Shown here: positions 30,969-39,618 of the stretch, one piece after another
How positions within the stretch are numbered: the stretch's first letter is position 1
How the letters are laid out: every line of letters begins with the position of its first letter
Assembly: GCF_022370755.2 (NCBI RefSeq)
Contig: NZ_CP092364.2
Span: forward strand, 4,588,001 to 4,652,000
Reading direction: 5' to 3'
From: Mycolicibacterium goodii
GTDB taxonomy: Bacteria; Actinomycetota; Actinomycetes; Mycobacteriales; Mycobacteriaceae
DNA: 64,000 bases
Program-made: the position numbers and the translations under genes
Notes under the pieces: model-generated
Seen by the model: the letters and a program-made list of their open reading frames with translations, nothing else
What the model was told of the DNA's origin: nothing
The model's database searches: none

Positions 30969-30977
30969 CGCGAGCCG
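30969..30977. repeat. Target-site duplication, left copy
   Basis: CGCGAGCCG, repeated at the other end of the IS256-family element. A 9-bp duplication is typical for this family. Keeping a single copy rejoins the interrupted gene in frame. Confidence 0.85.
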
Positions 30978-32395
30978 GTCAAGTCCCGGGAAGTGGTGTA
31001 GTGCTGCGTGATCCGGTGGTTGTTAGGCGGTGAGTGCGGGCATGTCATGGGCTCCTATTTCGGGGTTATCGTTGGTGATGGTGGTCAGGCGGCATCGGGC
31101 GAGGATGTCGAGGCCGAGGTAGCGGCGGCCTTCGGCCCATTCGTCGTTCTGTTCGGCCAGCACGGCGCCGACGAGACGGACGATGGCGTCGCGGTTGGGG
31201 AAGATCCCGACGGCGTCGGTACGGCGGCGGATCTCTTTGTTGAGCCGTTCGGCAGGGTTGTTGGACCAGATCTGGGTCCAGACATCTTTGGGGAACGCGG
31301 TGAAGGCCAGGATGTCTTCGCGTGCAGCACTGAGGTGTTCGGCCACGGCGGGCAGTTTGTCGGTGACGTAGTCGATGAGCCGGTCGAACTGCGCGGCCAC
31401 CGCGGGGGCGTCGGGCTGGTCGTAGACGCTGTGCAGCATGGCTTTGACCGCCGGCCACATGCTCTTGGGGCAGATGCTCATCAAGTTGGCCGCGTAGTGG
31501 GTGCGACAGCGCTGCCAGGCCGCGCCGGGCAGGTTGGCCGCGATCGCCTCGCGTAGCCCGGCGTGGGCGTCGCTGGTGACCAGTCGCACGCCGGCCAGCC
31601 CGCGGGCGACCAGATCGGCGAAGAACTCGTTCCAAGCCGGGCCGGTCTCGCTGGTGACCACCCGCATGCCCAGGACTTCGCGGTGTCCGTCACCATTGAC
31701 TCCAGTGGCCAGCAGCACGACCCCGTTGACCACGCGGCCGCCTTCGCGGACCTTCATCGTCAACGCATCCGCGGCGACGAAGGTGAACGGGCCAGCAGAA
31801 TCGAGTGGGCGGTGGCGGAACTGCTCGACGTGCTCGTCGAGGTCGGTGGCCATGCGGCTGACCTGGGATTTGCTTAGCGAATCGATGCCCAGGGTCTTGA
31901 CCAGCTTGTCCATCCGCCGCGTGGAGACGCCGGCCAGGTAGCAGTCGGCCACGACGGTGATCAGCGCGGATTCGGCACGCTTGCGGCGTTCGAGCAGCCA
32001 GTCGGGAAAGTAGGTTCCCTTGCGCAGCTTCGGGACTGCGACATCGATGGTGCCCACCCGGGTGTCCAGGCCGCGTTGACGGTAGCCGTTGCGCTGCGCT
32101 CGCCGTCCCGGGGTGGGCTGGCCCCATTCGGCGCCCACGACGGCATCAGCATCCGCCGACAGCAGGGCGTTGATCACGGTCTGCAGCAGCGAGCGCATCA
32201 AATCTGGCGAGGCTTCGGAGAGGGCCTCGCCAAGAAGGCCTGCAGGGTCGACAATGTGGGGTGCGGTCATCGTGATGCTCCTCGAGGATTCTGTGGAAGG
32301 TTGACTCGAAGGATCACGCGGTGGCCGCTTTACGTCCATCACCGACACGATGACGAACCCAGCAACCGCGTTACACCACTATGCGGGACTCAACT
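30978..32395 (-). mobile_element. IS256-family insertion sequence (IS6120-like), ~1.42 kb
   Basis: Bounded by the 9-bp repeat CGCGAGCCG on both sides. Terminal inverted repeats are imperfect: left AAGTCCCGGGAAGTGGTGTA against right-complement GAGTCCCGCATAGTGGTGTA, and the tips differ by a 1-nt offset. It contains one transposase gene spanning nearly the whole element on the minus strand. IS256-family elements such as IS6120 are known in M. smegmatis. The transposase is intact, so the element may be active. Confidence 0.9.
31023..32270 (-). CDS. IS256-family transposase
   Basis: 415 aa from ATG 32270, 8 nt after GAGGAG (the open frame to 32348 lacks this). DDE-type mutator transposase: catalytic regions [11 protein letters not shown] (first Asp), [13 protein letters not shown] (second Asp, ~residue 250) and [23 protein letters not shown] (Glu), quoted in pieces here as [14 protein letters not shown] and [13 protein letters not shown]. 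The N-terminal half has the [17 protein letters not shown]-binding segment. No frameshift. It moves the element by copy-out through a circular intermediate, as known for the family. Confidence 0.93.
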   Translation of the reverse strand: MTAPHIVDPAGLLGEALSEASPDLMRSLLQTVINALLSADADAVVGAEWGQPTPGRRAQRNGYRQRGLDTRVGTIDVAVPKLRKGTYFPDWLLERRKRAESALITVVADCYLAGVSTRRMDKLVKTLGIDSLSKSQVSRMATDLDEHVEQFRHRPLDSAGPFTFVAADALTMKVREGGRVVNGVVLLATGVNGDGHREVLGMRVVTSETGPAWNEFFADLVARGLAGVRLVTSDAHAGLREAIAANLPGAAWQRCRTHYAANLMSICPKSMWPAVKAMLHSVYDQPDAPAVAAQFDRLIDYVTDKLPAVAEHLSAAREDILAFTAFPKDVWTQIWSNNPAERLNKEIRRRTDAVGIFPNRDAIVRLVGAVLAEQNDEWAEGRRYLGLDILARCRLTTITNDNPEIGAHDMPALTA

Positions 32396-32404
32396 CGCGA
32401 GCCG
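32396..32404. repeat. Target-site duplication, right copy
   Basis: CGCGAGCCG, identical to the left copy at 30969-30977. It lies in the N-terminal portion of the interrupted 1032-aa gene. Confidence 0.85.
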
Positions 32405-32833
32405 CGCGTAGTAGGCACTCGCCGCCAGATCCCCATCGCTGCCCATCTCCTCAGCCGCCAATGCTGTGACAGCCAGGAACGCCAGACACGGTGTCGGTTC
32501 CACGCTCGGCTTCTTCAGGTTGCGCACTATCCATCCGCGGGAGCGAACGTCCAGGATCCGCAGCGAGAACTTGCCCTCCGACCCGACCGTGACTGCTCGA
32601 ACGACACGCGGGAGCTCAGCAGCGATGTTTGAGCCGGAGTAGCCGGCCGCCGCGGCTATCTTCGCGAGTTCCTCGTCCTCCAGGTCCATGTATGCAGGTC
32701 CTGGATGCTCGGCGGCAGGGTAGATGACATCGGCGATGGCCTGGTTCCACAAAAGATATTGCGACCAGGCCTTCGTTACATTCCCGACGGCGTACCCGCC
32801 ACTGACCGCAATTTGCTGCGCTTCGGCCACCAC

Positions 32834-33006
32834 TCCAACCCCCGTCGTCGAGCGAGTGAACTTTGCGAGAGCATAATTTACTCAACCGACGTCACGTGAC
32901 CGGAATCACTGATGCGGGCAAACTGCCTAAGGGAGGTTGGTCCAGCGCCGACGTTTAGGACACGCCTTGCCCGCTTCTCCCGATTGGCCGGACTAGAGTC
33001 CAGCCG
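32834..33006. promoter_or_regulatory. Divergent promoter region between the helicase operon and the NaeI-like R-M genes
   Basis: 173 bp between two minus/plus starts. It contains the AT-rich stretch GCGAGAGCATAATTTACTC near 32865, where CATAAT is a candidate -10 for the leftward operon, and CTCCCGATTGGCCGGACTAGAGTCC just upstream of the restriction gene, where TAGAGT could be the rightward -10. Also of note, GGCCGG and CCGGC-like sites occur here; no controller-protein gene is present. Confidence 0.4.
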
Positions 33007-33933
33007 GTGGACAACAGCCAACCAGACAGTGCCCGAGACGAAGTCCTTACGACCTTGACCCAGCTGGACTTTGAAGGCCATCGGACTGGCGCTGTCCTGC
33101 GCAGGACTTTCGACCAGCTATACGACGGCGGACGCACTGGTCGATACAAGTGGAGCCAACTTTACAAGACCGAAAAAACCCATTTCGGCACATTGATCGA
33201 AATCAATCTCCAACGCGAGTTCAAGTTCGATGACGGCATCAAACTTGATTACCGCATCGCTGGACATGAAGTTGATGCGAAGTACAGCCAGAAAATGTGG
33301 GCCTGGATGCTGCCTCCCGAAGCAGTTGGCGAATTGTGCCTGGTCTTATCTGCCAGCGATGAACACAGCCAATTCTCGATGGGAGTCGTCCGAGCGGCCC
33401 CGCATCTGCTCAATCTAGGAAACAATCGCGATTCCAAGAGGACGTTGTCCGCAGCCGGGCGAGAGTCAGTGGTTTGGCTCTACCGCAACCATCCGATGCC
33501 GCCCAATGTTTTGCTCCAACTGCCCGAAGAAGACGTCAATGCGATTTTTGCGCTGCGGTCGGGGCAGCAGCGAGTCAACGAGCTGTTCCGCAGAGCAACG
33601 GGTCGCCTCGTTAGCCGGGCAGTGGTCGAAACAGTCGCACAGCAGCTTGACCCCATGAAACGAGTACGCGCCAACGGGGGTGCCCGTCAGCATCTCGCCC
33701 CGGAGGGGCTGGTGATCCTCGGTGGCGACTACCTGTGGCAGCGTGAAGCTGCCGAGTCACTTGGCTTACCTGTGCCGTCGCACAGTCAGTTCGTCAGCGC
33801 CTATCTGAGGTCGGCGGAGTCGGGGACCCAGATGCGGGGAGCCCGATGGACCCTTGGTGATCGCAATACAGCGACCCCTATCCCATTGTCGATGTACACG
33901 GCCGGGCCATCAGCTCACTTGTCGGAGGTCTGA
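33007..33933 (+). CDS. NaeI-like type II restriction endonuclease
   Basis: 308 aa, close to NaeI (about 317 aa). It aligns throughout with NaeI: TEKTHFGTLIEINL carries Glu65, LDYRIAGHEVDAKYS carries Asp81, Asp90 and Lys92, equivalent to NaeI E70/D86/D95/K97. The LYDG at residues 38-41 equals the NaeI L43-x-D-G motif that becomes ligase-like when L43 is replaced by Lys. The C-terminal half has NELFRRATGRLVSRAVV and RVRANGGAR, matching the NaeI topo domain. NaeI cleaves GCCGGC and needs a second site as effector; the same specificity is inferred. Followed by its methyltransferase. GTG start at 33007. Confidence 0.92.
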   Translation: MDNSQPDSARDEVLTTLTQLDFEGHRTGAVLRRTFDQLYDGGRTGRYKWSQLYKTEKTHFGTLIEINLQREFKFDDGIKLDYRIAGHEVDAKYSQKMWAWMLPPEAVGELCLVLSASDEHSQFSMGVVRAAPHLLNLGNNRDSKRTLSAAGRESVVWLYRNHPMPPNVLLQLPEEDVNAIFALRSGQQRVNELFRRATGRLVSRAVVETVAQQLDPMKRVRANGGARQHLAPEGLVILGGDYLWQREAAESLGLPVPSHSQFVSAYLRSAESGTQMRGARWTLGDRNTATPIPLSMYTAGPSAHLSEV

Positions 33934-34024
33934 GTAAAGATGTCGTCAGCGCTCTGGCGTGGCACCGCGTAGCCGCGTCTGCAACTGGCAAGATGGCACG
34001 AAAGTCCGCAAAGGGGAGCAGCAG

Positions 34025-35320
34025 ATGACCGACCTAAGCGTCGTTGAGATCTGTGCTGGCGCCGGCGGCCAATCACTGGGTCTGCATCTAGCGGGGTTCC
34101 GACATCGGCTGGCCGTAGAGCTCGACACGGACGCCGCGGATACACTCCGCCGCAACCTCACCCGGCTGGCCAAGAAGGCTGGCGAGCCCGCGCCCGAGAT
34201 CGCTATCGGCGATGTTGCGGACGAGGCCGTCTGGCGGCCTGAAGATTACAAGGGGGTGTCGCTGCTAGCCGGTGGTGTCCCTTGCCCGCCGTTCTCGATC
34301 GCCGGACAACAAAAAGGTGCCACCGATGAGCGTGATCTGTTTGCGTGGTCGGTGGAGGCGGCCGGGCGCATGACGCCAGACGCGGTGCTCCTGGAGAACG
34401 TAAGGGGACTATCGATGCCCCGGTTCGCCGGGTACCGGCAGGCTGTTCTCGATCGCTTTGCTGAGCTGGGCTACCGGGCTGATTGGCGACTCCTCGAAGC
34501 GAAAGATTATGGGGTTCCCCAGCTGCGTCCTCGCTTCATCCTTGTGGCCTTGCGCGAAGAGTTCGCTTCGTACTTCGCCTGGCCAGAACCCACGCCCGCG
34601 GTGCAGACAGTCGGTGCTGCGCTGTACGACCTCATGGCCGCAAACGGCTGGCCAGGGGCTGAGGCATGGTCAGAGCGCGCGAACCGTATCGCTCCCACGA
34701 TCGTGGGAGGTTCAAAAAAGCACGGAGGCCCGGATCTTGGCCCTACACGAGCCAAGCGCGAATGGCGACAGATCGGTGTTGATGGCCTGGGCATCGCTGA
34801 CTCTGCGCCTGGCCCTGAGCATCCCGTAAGTCATGTCCCGAAACTCACTAATGCGATGGTGGCGAGGCTTCAGGGGTGGTCTGGCCCGGCTTTCAAATGG
34901 GACTTCGGGGAGCGCAAAGGTAAGAAGACCACTACTTACAGGCAGATCGGTAACGCTTTCCCACCCCCGGTGGCCCGCGCTATTGGCGCGTCGATTGCTG
35001 CTGCACTCCGCAAAGAGGGCGAAGCTAACGGCACTCACGGAACGGCCGAAACCTTTCACGACGAGGTTTACCGCGTTTTGAAGGAGAAGGGTTCGTTTAT
35101 GTCTGTCACTGGGATAAGTCGCGCTCTAGGTGGGTCAATTAGCCGAGATGAAATCGAGCGCCGTATCGAGTTTATTAAGCGTGATTTCGAAGTGGAAGAG
35201 CGGAGCCGGGCGGGGGCGCCGACCTACAAGTTGGGCTCATGGCGAGCGTTCCGCGGTCAAGATGACCATGAGCGCAACCTTGTGTTTGCCGAGCGAAAGC
35301 TCCGATCCCGCGTCAGCTGA
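34025..35320 (+). CDS. C5-cytosine DNA methyltransferase with C-terminal winged-helix-like extension
   Basis: 431 aa from ATG 34025 behind AAGGGGAGC; the frame is open to 33959 but without a ribosome site. Motif I ICAGAGGQSLG, motif IV GGVPCPPFS with the catalytic Cys ~87, motif VI LLENVRG, motif VIII RPRFILVALR, and motif X RQIGNAFPPPVARAIG are all in order. The last ~90 aa after motif X (DEVYRVLKEKGSFMSVTGIS onward) look like a winged-helix domain and are extra to the minimal fold. It presumably protects the NaeI-like enzyme's sites and forms the R-M pair with the gene 91 bp upstream. Vsr follows. Confidence 0.92.
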   Translation: MTDLSVVEICAGAGGQSLGLHLAGFRHRLAVELDTDAADTLRRNLTRLAKKAGEPAPEIAIGDVADEAVWRPEDYKGVSLLAGGVPCPPFSIAGQQKGATDERDLFAWSVEAAGRMTPDAVLLENVRGLSMPRFAGYRQAVLDRFAELGYRADWRLLEAKDYGVPQLRPRFILVALREEFASYFAWPEPTPAVQTVGAALYDLMAANGWPGAEAWSERANRIAPTIVGGSKKHGGPDLGPTRAKREWRQIGVDGLGIADSAPGPEHPVSHVPKLTNAMVARLQGWSGPAFKWDFGERKGKKTTTYRQIGNAFPPPVARAIGASIAAALRKEGEANGTHGTAETFHDEVYRVLKEKGSFMSVTGISRALGGSISRDEIERRIEFIKRDFEVEERSRAGAPTYKLGSWRAFRGQDDHERNLVFAERKLRSRVS

Positions 35321-35404
35321 CAGCAGGGACTGCGACGCGGGTCGCGGGAGCCCTGCGAATGGTCGGCCCAGTCATACCAGGGTCGGTGCGCTACCTTGAC
35401 AATC

Positions 35405-35863
35405 ATGCGACATCCGAGAGTCAGCCACTCACCGGAAGTCCCCGACAGATCCGAGTACGAAACGTCGGCGGGCCGGTCGCGCAACATGTCCGCGATACGT
35501 CGACGAGATACCAAACCAGAGATTGCGTTGCGCTCTCAGTTGCATCGGCGGGGACTCAGGTTCCGCAAAGATCACGCTATCCGCGTCGACGGCCGCCTTA
35601 TACGACCAGACATAGCCTTCACAAAGCGACGTGTGGCGATCTTTATCGACGGTTGCTTTTGGCACAGTTGTCCCCAACACGGCCGAAAACCGAGCGTCAA
35701 CCAAAACTACTGGTCTCCAAAGCTGGAGAGAAATTCCAAACGTGACGCCGAGCAAACAGAAGCCCTGCAATCCGCCGGGTGGGTAGTCCTCCGGTATTGG
35801 GAGCACGAAGATTTAGCAGCCGTCGTAGATTCCATCGCCGCTGCTATTGAGCCAAGCACATAA
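35405..35863 (+). CDS. Very short patch repair (Vsr) endonuclease
   Basis: 152 aa from ATG 35405 (an in-frame TTG lies at 35396). Vsr nicks next to T:G mismatches arising from deamination of 5-methylcytosine. Conserved features: MSAIRRRDTKPEIALRSQLH near the N-terminus (with the DTKPE motif), RPDIAFTKRRVAIFIDGCFW with catalytic Asp, CPQHGRKPSVN and NYWSPKLERN, and the C-terminal LRYWEHE. Its location directly after the C5 methyltransferase is the usual arrangement. It is the last gene of the R-M module and the right edge of the defence region. Confidence 0.92.
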   Translation: MRHPRVSHSPEVPDRSEYETSAGRSRNMSAIRRRDTKPEIALRSQLHRRGLRFRKDHAIRVDGRLIRPDIAFTKRRVAIFIDGCFWHSCPQHGRKPSVNQNYWSPKLERNSKRDAEQTEALQSAGWVVLRYWEHEDLAAVVDSIAAAIEPST

Positions 35864-36016
35864 GTTTGTGGATTTAGAATCTCACAGCGGATATACGCTC
35901 ACGAAGTCGCCGTTCAGTGACAAATGCGGCCCCTTATCTCCCATTCAGTCGGTAAGCCGTGGACTACTGCCACCGCGCCCGCGCAACGCATCCAAGCGTG
36001 GCGCGGGCCCATACCT

Positions 36017-36334
36017 TTAAGGACACTCCTGCGACACCCGCACCACCCCAAAGTCGATATCGGTATCGACGGTGAACCGCGCCCCGGGCGGCGGGGTCGA
36101 GGTGCAGACCTGCCAGTTGCGGTCGCTGAGCTGGGCACGACCGCGTCCGGTGAGGTCGGTGGAGCTGCTGAACCACACCGCCCCGCCAGTCACGGACTGG
36201 ATCGCGTCCTGGGCGCCCTGCAGGTCCATGCCGATCAAGTTCGGCATCGTCCACGACGGCTCCGCCGACGCCGTCGGGCTCGCCACGAGCCCGAACCCTG
36301 CCACCAGCACGGCCACACCAACGACTGTCTTCAT
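36017..36334 (-). CDS. Secreted PASTA-domain protein
   Basis: 105 aa from ATG 36334, 5 nt after AGGAGG; ATG 36337 is too close to it. Residues 1-25 are a Sec signal peptide ending ASA|EP. The mature part is one PASTA domain: MPNLIGMDLQGAQDAIQ, then the FSSSTDLTGRGR loop and a CTSTPPPGARF segment, plus C-terminal Cys. Two cysteines (CTSTPP and QECP) suggest a disulfide. Small secreted PASTA proteins are typical of mycobacteria; peptidoglycan binding is known for the domain in kinases, not shown here. Confidence 0.88.
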   Translation of the reverse strand: MKTVVGVAVLVAGFGLVASPTASAEPSWTMPNLIGMDLQGAQDAIQSVTGGAVWFSSSTDLTGRGRAQLSDRNWQVCTSTPPPGARFTVDTDIDFGVVRVSQECP

Positions 36335-37028
36335 CATTACCTCCTGATTTGAGTGAGCCGCACAGCTTCGCATGGCCCACCGACAAGTCGCGGTGGCGGC
36401 AACATCGAACGAAAAATGCACGAGAGGTTGTCGGTCCCGAGTTGTACGTTCGCCTGTTCGCCTGGCATGGGGCCTGGCGCAGGACACGAAGGAACGATCA
36501 CGATGACTACCCCTCAGCCGTACCCCGGCATGCCGAGTCAGCCTGCCCCGCAGGGATTTCCGTACCCGCCGCAACCGCCCGCGAAGAAGAAGCGCAAATG
36601 GCCGGTGATCGTCGGCGGCGTGGTCGCGTTGATAATCGTGGGGTCGATGTTCAACGACGACAAGAAGGACACCAAAGCGGAGAGCACCACCACCGTCGCC
36701 CAGGCGCCGGCAGCGGCACCGACCGAGCCGGCGCCGACGGAAGAAGCACCGAAGCCCGCCGCAACCCTCAACACCCCGGTGCGGGACGGCAAGTTCGAGT
36801 TCGTGGTGCGCTCGGTGCAGCCGGGCCTGTCGGAGATCGGGGACAATCCGTTCCTGAACCAGAAGGCGCAGGGTCAGTTCGTCATCGTCACGCTCAGCGT
36901 GCAGAACATCGGCGACCGCCCGCAGGGCTTCAGCCCGTCGAACCAGAAGCTGGTCGACACCGAAGGTGACGAGGCTCAGCGAAAGTGCTCAGAGTTGATC
37001 GGTGAAGGTGCTCACCTGTGAGCTGGGT

Positions 37029-37868
37029 TCACTGTAGTGGTTGTCGGGTTCCGGTGGTTGCTTTGCGGAGGTTCTCGGATCGGGCGTGGTGGTCGCGAAG
37101 GCGGTAGGAGTTGCCGTCGAGGTTGAGCACGACTGAGCGGTGCAGGAGCCGGTCGAGCATCGCGGCGGCCACGGTGGTATCGCCAAGGACCTCACCCCAT
37201 TCGCCGACGCCTCGATTGGTGGTGATCACGATCGAGGTCTTCATATAGCGTTGCGCCACAACCTGAAACAACGCCGAGGCAGCCTCGCCGGGCAATGGGA
37301 GATAGCCCAGTTCGTCGATCACCAGCAGCGTCGGCCCGGCGTAAAACCGCATGGTGGTGGCCCAGCGTCCCTCGATCGCCGCGCGGTGACACCGTGCGGC
37401 AAGGTCGGCGGCGGTGGTGAAGTAGGTGCGATATCCAGCGTGAGCAGCCGCGCGGGCCAACCCCACCGACAGATGTGTCTTGCCGACCCCTGGTGGTCCG
37501 ATGAGCAGCACGTTGGTGGCGGTCTCGAGATAGCGGCAGGTGCCGAGCTCGGCGATGAGCTTGCGGTCCAGTCCGGGGGCGGCGTCGTAGTCGAAGTCCT
37601 CCAGGGAGGCTGGGGTGGGCAGGCAGGCGAACCGCAACCGGCCGGCCAGACGGCGGGCCTCGGTGGCTTCAACCTCGATCGACAGCAGTTGCTCCAGGGC
37701 GGCGGTCATCGAGGTGCCCTCGGCCTGAGCGCGGTCGAGCACCGAGGGCAGCGCTTCGGCGGCGTCGTGGAGTTTGAGCACGGCCAGATGGCCACGCAGG
37801 CGTTGATAGAGGCTGGCTTGGGCGGCGGTGCTGGGCGTGGGCACCGCATCCGAAGTGGTGGTGGTCAT
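37029..37868 (-). CDS. istB: IS21-family helper ATPase IstB
   Basis: 279 aa, the usual IstB length. AAA+ ATPase that assists target selection by the transposase. Walker A GPPGVGKTHLSVGLA around residue 125, Walker B LLVIDELGYLPL, and sensor region VVITTNRGVGEWGEVLGD. ATG 37868 overlaps the istA stop by 4 nt (ATGA). No lesions. Confidence 0.95.
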   Translation of the reverse strand: MTTTTSDAVPTPSTAAQASLYQRLRGHLAVLKLHDAAEALPSVLDRAQAEGTSMTAALEQLLSIEVEATEARRLAGRLRFACLPTPASLEDFDYDAAPGLDRKLIAELGTCRYLETATNVLLIGPPGVGKTHLSVGLARAAAHAGYRTYFTTAADLAARCHRAAIEGRWATTMRFYAGPTLLVIDELGYLPLPGEAASALFQVVAQRYMKTSIVITTNRGVGEWGEVLGDTTVAAAMLDRLLHRSVVLNLDGNSYRLRDHHARSENLRKATTGTRQPLQ

Positions 37869-39232
37869 GACAAGGTGTTCCTTCCGCGGGCGGCGCGTTC
37901 GTAGGTGGACAGATCGATCACGGTCGTCGGTGCGCCGAGAGTGTCGACTGTTATTGCTGATTCAGGATCAGAGGTGTTGAGCCGCAATACTTCTGCGGCT
38001 GCCAACGCAGCTGGCCCGGGTGGGATGCGTTCCTTGCGGCGATGGGCTCGCCCACCGGTGGCGGCCGCGGTCATCGCCAGCTGATCCAAGGCGAGGACGT
38101 GGCCGTGATCGCGGACCATCACCCCGGCGCCGTCGGCGGCCAACCGGTGGCGGGCGATGGTGATCTGGGAGGCGGTGACGATGTCAATGACGTCAGATCC
38201 CAGCACGTGGGTGACGCTGACCGTCGCCGACGCCAGCTCCGGGGGCACCGAGTAGCGGTTACCCCGGTAGGAGACCATGGCCTGCCGTGACACTGTGCGG
38301 TCCTCGCTGAGGATCAGCGGATAAGCGACATCGGGCAGCGGCGCCAAGGGCTCGGTGGCAGCCAGAGCGGCCACCGATAGCTTGCCGTCGTCAGTGGGCC
38401 GCAGCCGGGCATCGGCACGGACTCGACAGAAGTCGTCGAGGCGATCTTGGGCCTGTTCGACCGTGAGGTCATCAGAAAGGTTGCGCCACCACCGCTGGGC
38501 GGCAGTGTGATTGGCCTTCTCGACCACACCTTTGCGGTTGCCTCGCTTGGGTGGGCAGATCGCCACCATCACCCCGTAATGCTTGGCCACCCCGGCGAAC
38601 GACGCGGTGACCCGGCCCGAGCCGGGATCGCAGACCGTCGCCATGCGATCGAAGCGCCAGGTGCGGGTCAATCCACCCAGTTTGCGCGAGATCCGGTCCA
38701 GACCGTCTACGAGGTGCGGTTGGGTCATCGACGGCGCCAACACTGCCCGCCAGCGACTGGAATACGCCAGCGACCCGACCAGCAGATGCGCCATTGCGCC
38801 CCACCCCCATGAGGCGGGTGGGTTGGGCAGATCAAGCCAGTCCCATTGGGTTTCGTCCCCGGGCGGGTGATCGATGACGGAGTTGGCGCGGTCGGCGGGG
38901 TTGGCGCAGTCCGGGCAGTGCGGGCGCAGGTTTCGGGCCCGGATCTGGCGGGTCAGCGTCGGATACGACATTGCGTAGCCCAGGTCTTCGAGTTCGTCGC
39001 ACAGCGTGCGGGCCCACAGGTGCGGGTCCTCGGTCAATCGGGCGGTGACGTAAGCGACGAACGGTTCAAACGGATCAACGGCGGCCGGTTTGCGCACGCC
39101 CGGGGTGGTGACACCGTTGAGGTAGTTGCGGACTGTTCGGCGGTTCTTGTTCGTGTGACGGGCAATGGCCGAGATCGACCAGCCTCGTTTACGTAGGGCG
39201 TGTATCTCCAAGTCGTCCTCCCATGCGAGCAT
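37865..39232 (-). CDS. istA: IS21-family transposase IstA
   Basis: 455 aa. N-terminal helix-turn-helix (KRGWSISAIARHTNKNRRTV), then an integrase core with QWDWLDLP (first Asp), the second Asp in FDRMATVCDP, and EKANHTAAQRWW (Glu), and a C-terminal SH3-like part (VSYRGNRYSVPPEL). It catalyses cut and strand transfer of the element. Start ATG 39232, ~140 bp inside the right end. Intact. Confidence 0.95.
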   Translation of the reverse strand: MLAWEDDLEIHALRKRGWSISAIARHTNKNRRTVRNYLNGVTTPGVRKPAAVDPFEPFVAYVTARLTEDPHLWARTLCDELEDLGYAMSYPTLTRQIRARNLRPHCPDCANPADRANSVIDHPPGDETQWDWLDLPNPPASWGWGAMAHLLVGSLAYSSRWRAVLAPSMTQPHLVDGLDRISRKLGGLTRTWRFDRMATVCDPGSGRVTASFAGVAKHYGVMVAICPPKRGNRKGVVEKANHTAAQRWWRNLSDDLTVEQAQDRLDDFCRVRADARLRPTDDGKLSVAALAATEPLAPLPDVAYPLILSEDRTVSRQAMVSYRGNRYSVPPELASATVSVTHVLGSDVIDIVTASQITIARHRLAADGAGVMVRDHGHVLALDQLAMTAAATGGRAHRRKERIPPGPAALAAAEVLRLNTSDPESAITVDTLGAPTTVIDLSTYERAARGRNTLS

Positions 39233-39579
39233 GAGAAAGCGGGTCTCCTTCAGATAGCTGGTGCGTGGTCAGAGACCACCAGCATCGAAGGAGACCCGCC
39301 CTCATCGGCGGAGCCACACAGGTGAGCACTTTCGGTGAGCAGAACTGAGCATTTTCAATGAGCGCCGTCAAAGGCCGTAGCTTCGAGACCGACACCTCGG
39401 CGCAGATCGCGCTCGACAACAACGACATTGCGGTGTGGGACAACATCAATCCCGGCAATACCGTCGACGTGTCGCTGGTGTACGACATGCCGGCCGGCGC
39501 GGTCCCGGCGAGCATCGAACTGCATGACTCGATGTTCTCCGGCGGGGTGACGGTGAACCCTGACGCCGTAACGCAGAAG

Positions 39580-39607
39580 GCGGGGCCGCCCGAACAGGCG
39601 GCCCCGC
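39580..39607. terminator. Strong bidirectional hairpin between converging genes
   Basis: An 11-bp perfect stem (GCGGGGCCGCC / GGCGGCCCCGC) with a 6-nt loop CGAACA, directly beyond the SulP gene stop (39619, minus) and near the end of the split DUF4352 gene (plus). No clear U-tract, so either a mycobacterial-style tract-less terminator or a factor-dependent one. Confidence 0.75.
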
Positions 39608-39618
39608 ATCCCACGCCA

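Larger units (their letters stand above)
28308..32833 (-). pseudogene. 1032-aa defence-operon protein interrupted by an IS256-family element
   Basis: The N-terminal part (32833 to 32396, MVAEAQQIAVSGGYAV... YYARLA) and the C-terminal part (30977 to 28308, RLLQLRDSDN...) are separated by the insertion sequence at 30978-32395. Removing it with one copy of the 9-bp duplication gives 3099 bp, an uninterrupted frame across YYARLARLLQLR. The restored protein has a mid-protein CTSC zinc pair (HGECTSCGLVKRYPGW) and a winged-helix-like region after it; no enzymatic motif seen. Stop is 16 nt before the helicase start, so they form one operon. Size and partner suggest a Druantia-type accessory subunit, but I do not recognise the family. 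Confidence 0.8.
36967..39370 (-). mobile_element. IS21-family insertion sequence, 2404 bp
   Basis: Tips are TGACGAGGCTCAGCG at the left and the complement TGACGGCGCTCATTG at the right, both continuing to GAAAxTGCTCAG; ends therefore are 5'-TG...CA-3'. A second inner copy of a GTGCTCACCTGTG-type sequence lies near each end, as usual for IS21 multi-site ends. Target duplication is the 4-bp AAGG at 36963-36966 and 39371-39374. It carries istA and istB on the minus strand, overlapping. Both genes are intact. Confidence 0.93.

Noticed and set aside
34025..35320. The C5 methyltransferase as DruM of a type II Druantia system with the neighbouring helicase
   Set aside because: It is divergent from the helicase operon and pairs with a NaeI-like enzyme and Vsr, a standard type II R-M arrangement.
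12750..36016. Integrative element with attachment sites around the defence island
   Set aside because: No integrase, tRNA gene or flanking direct repeat was found at either edge.
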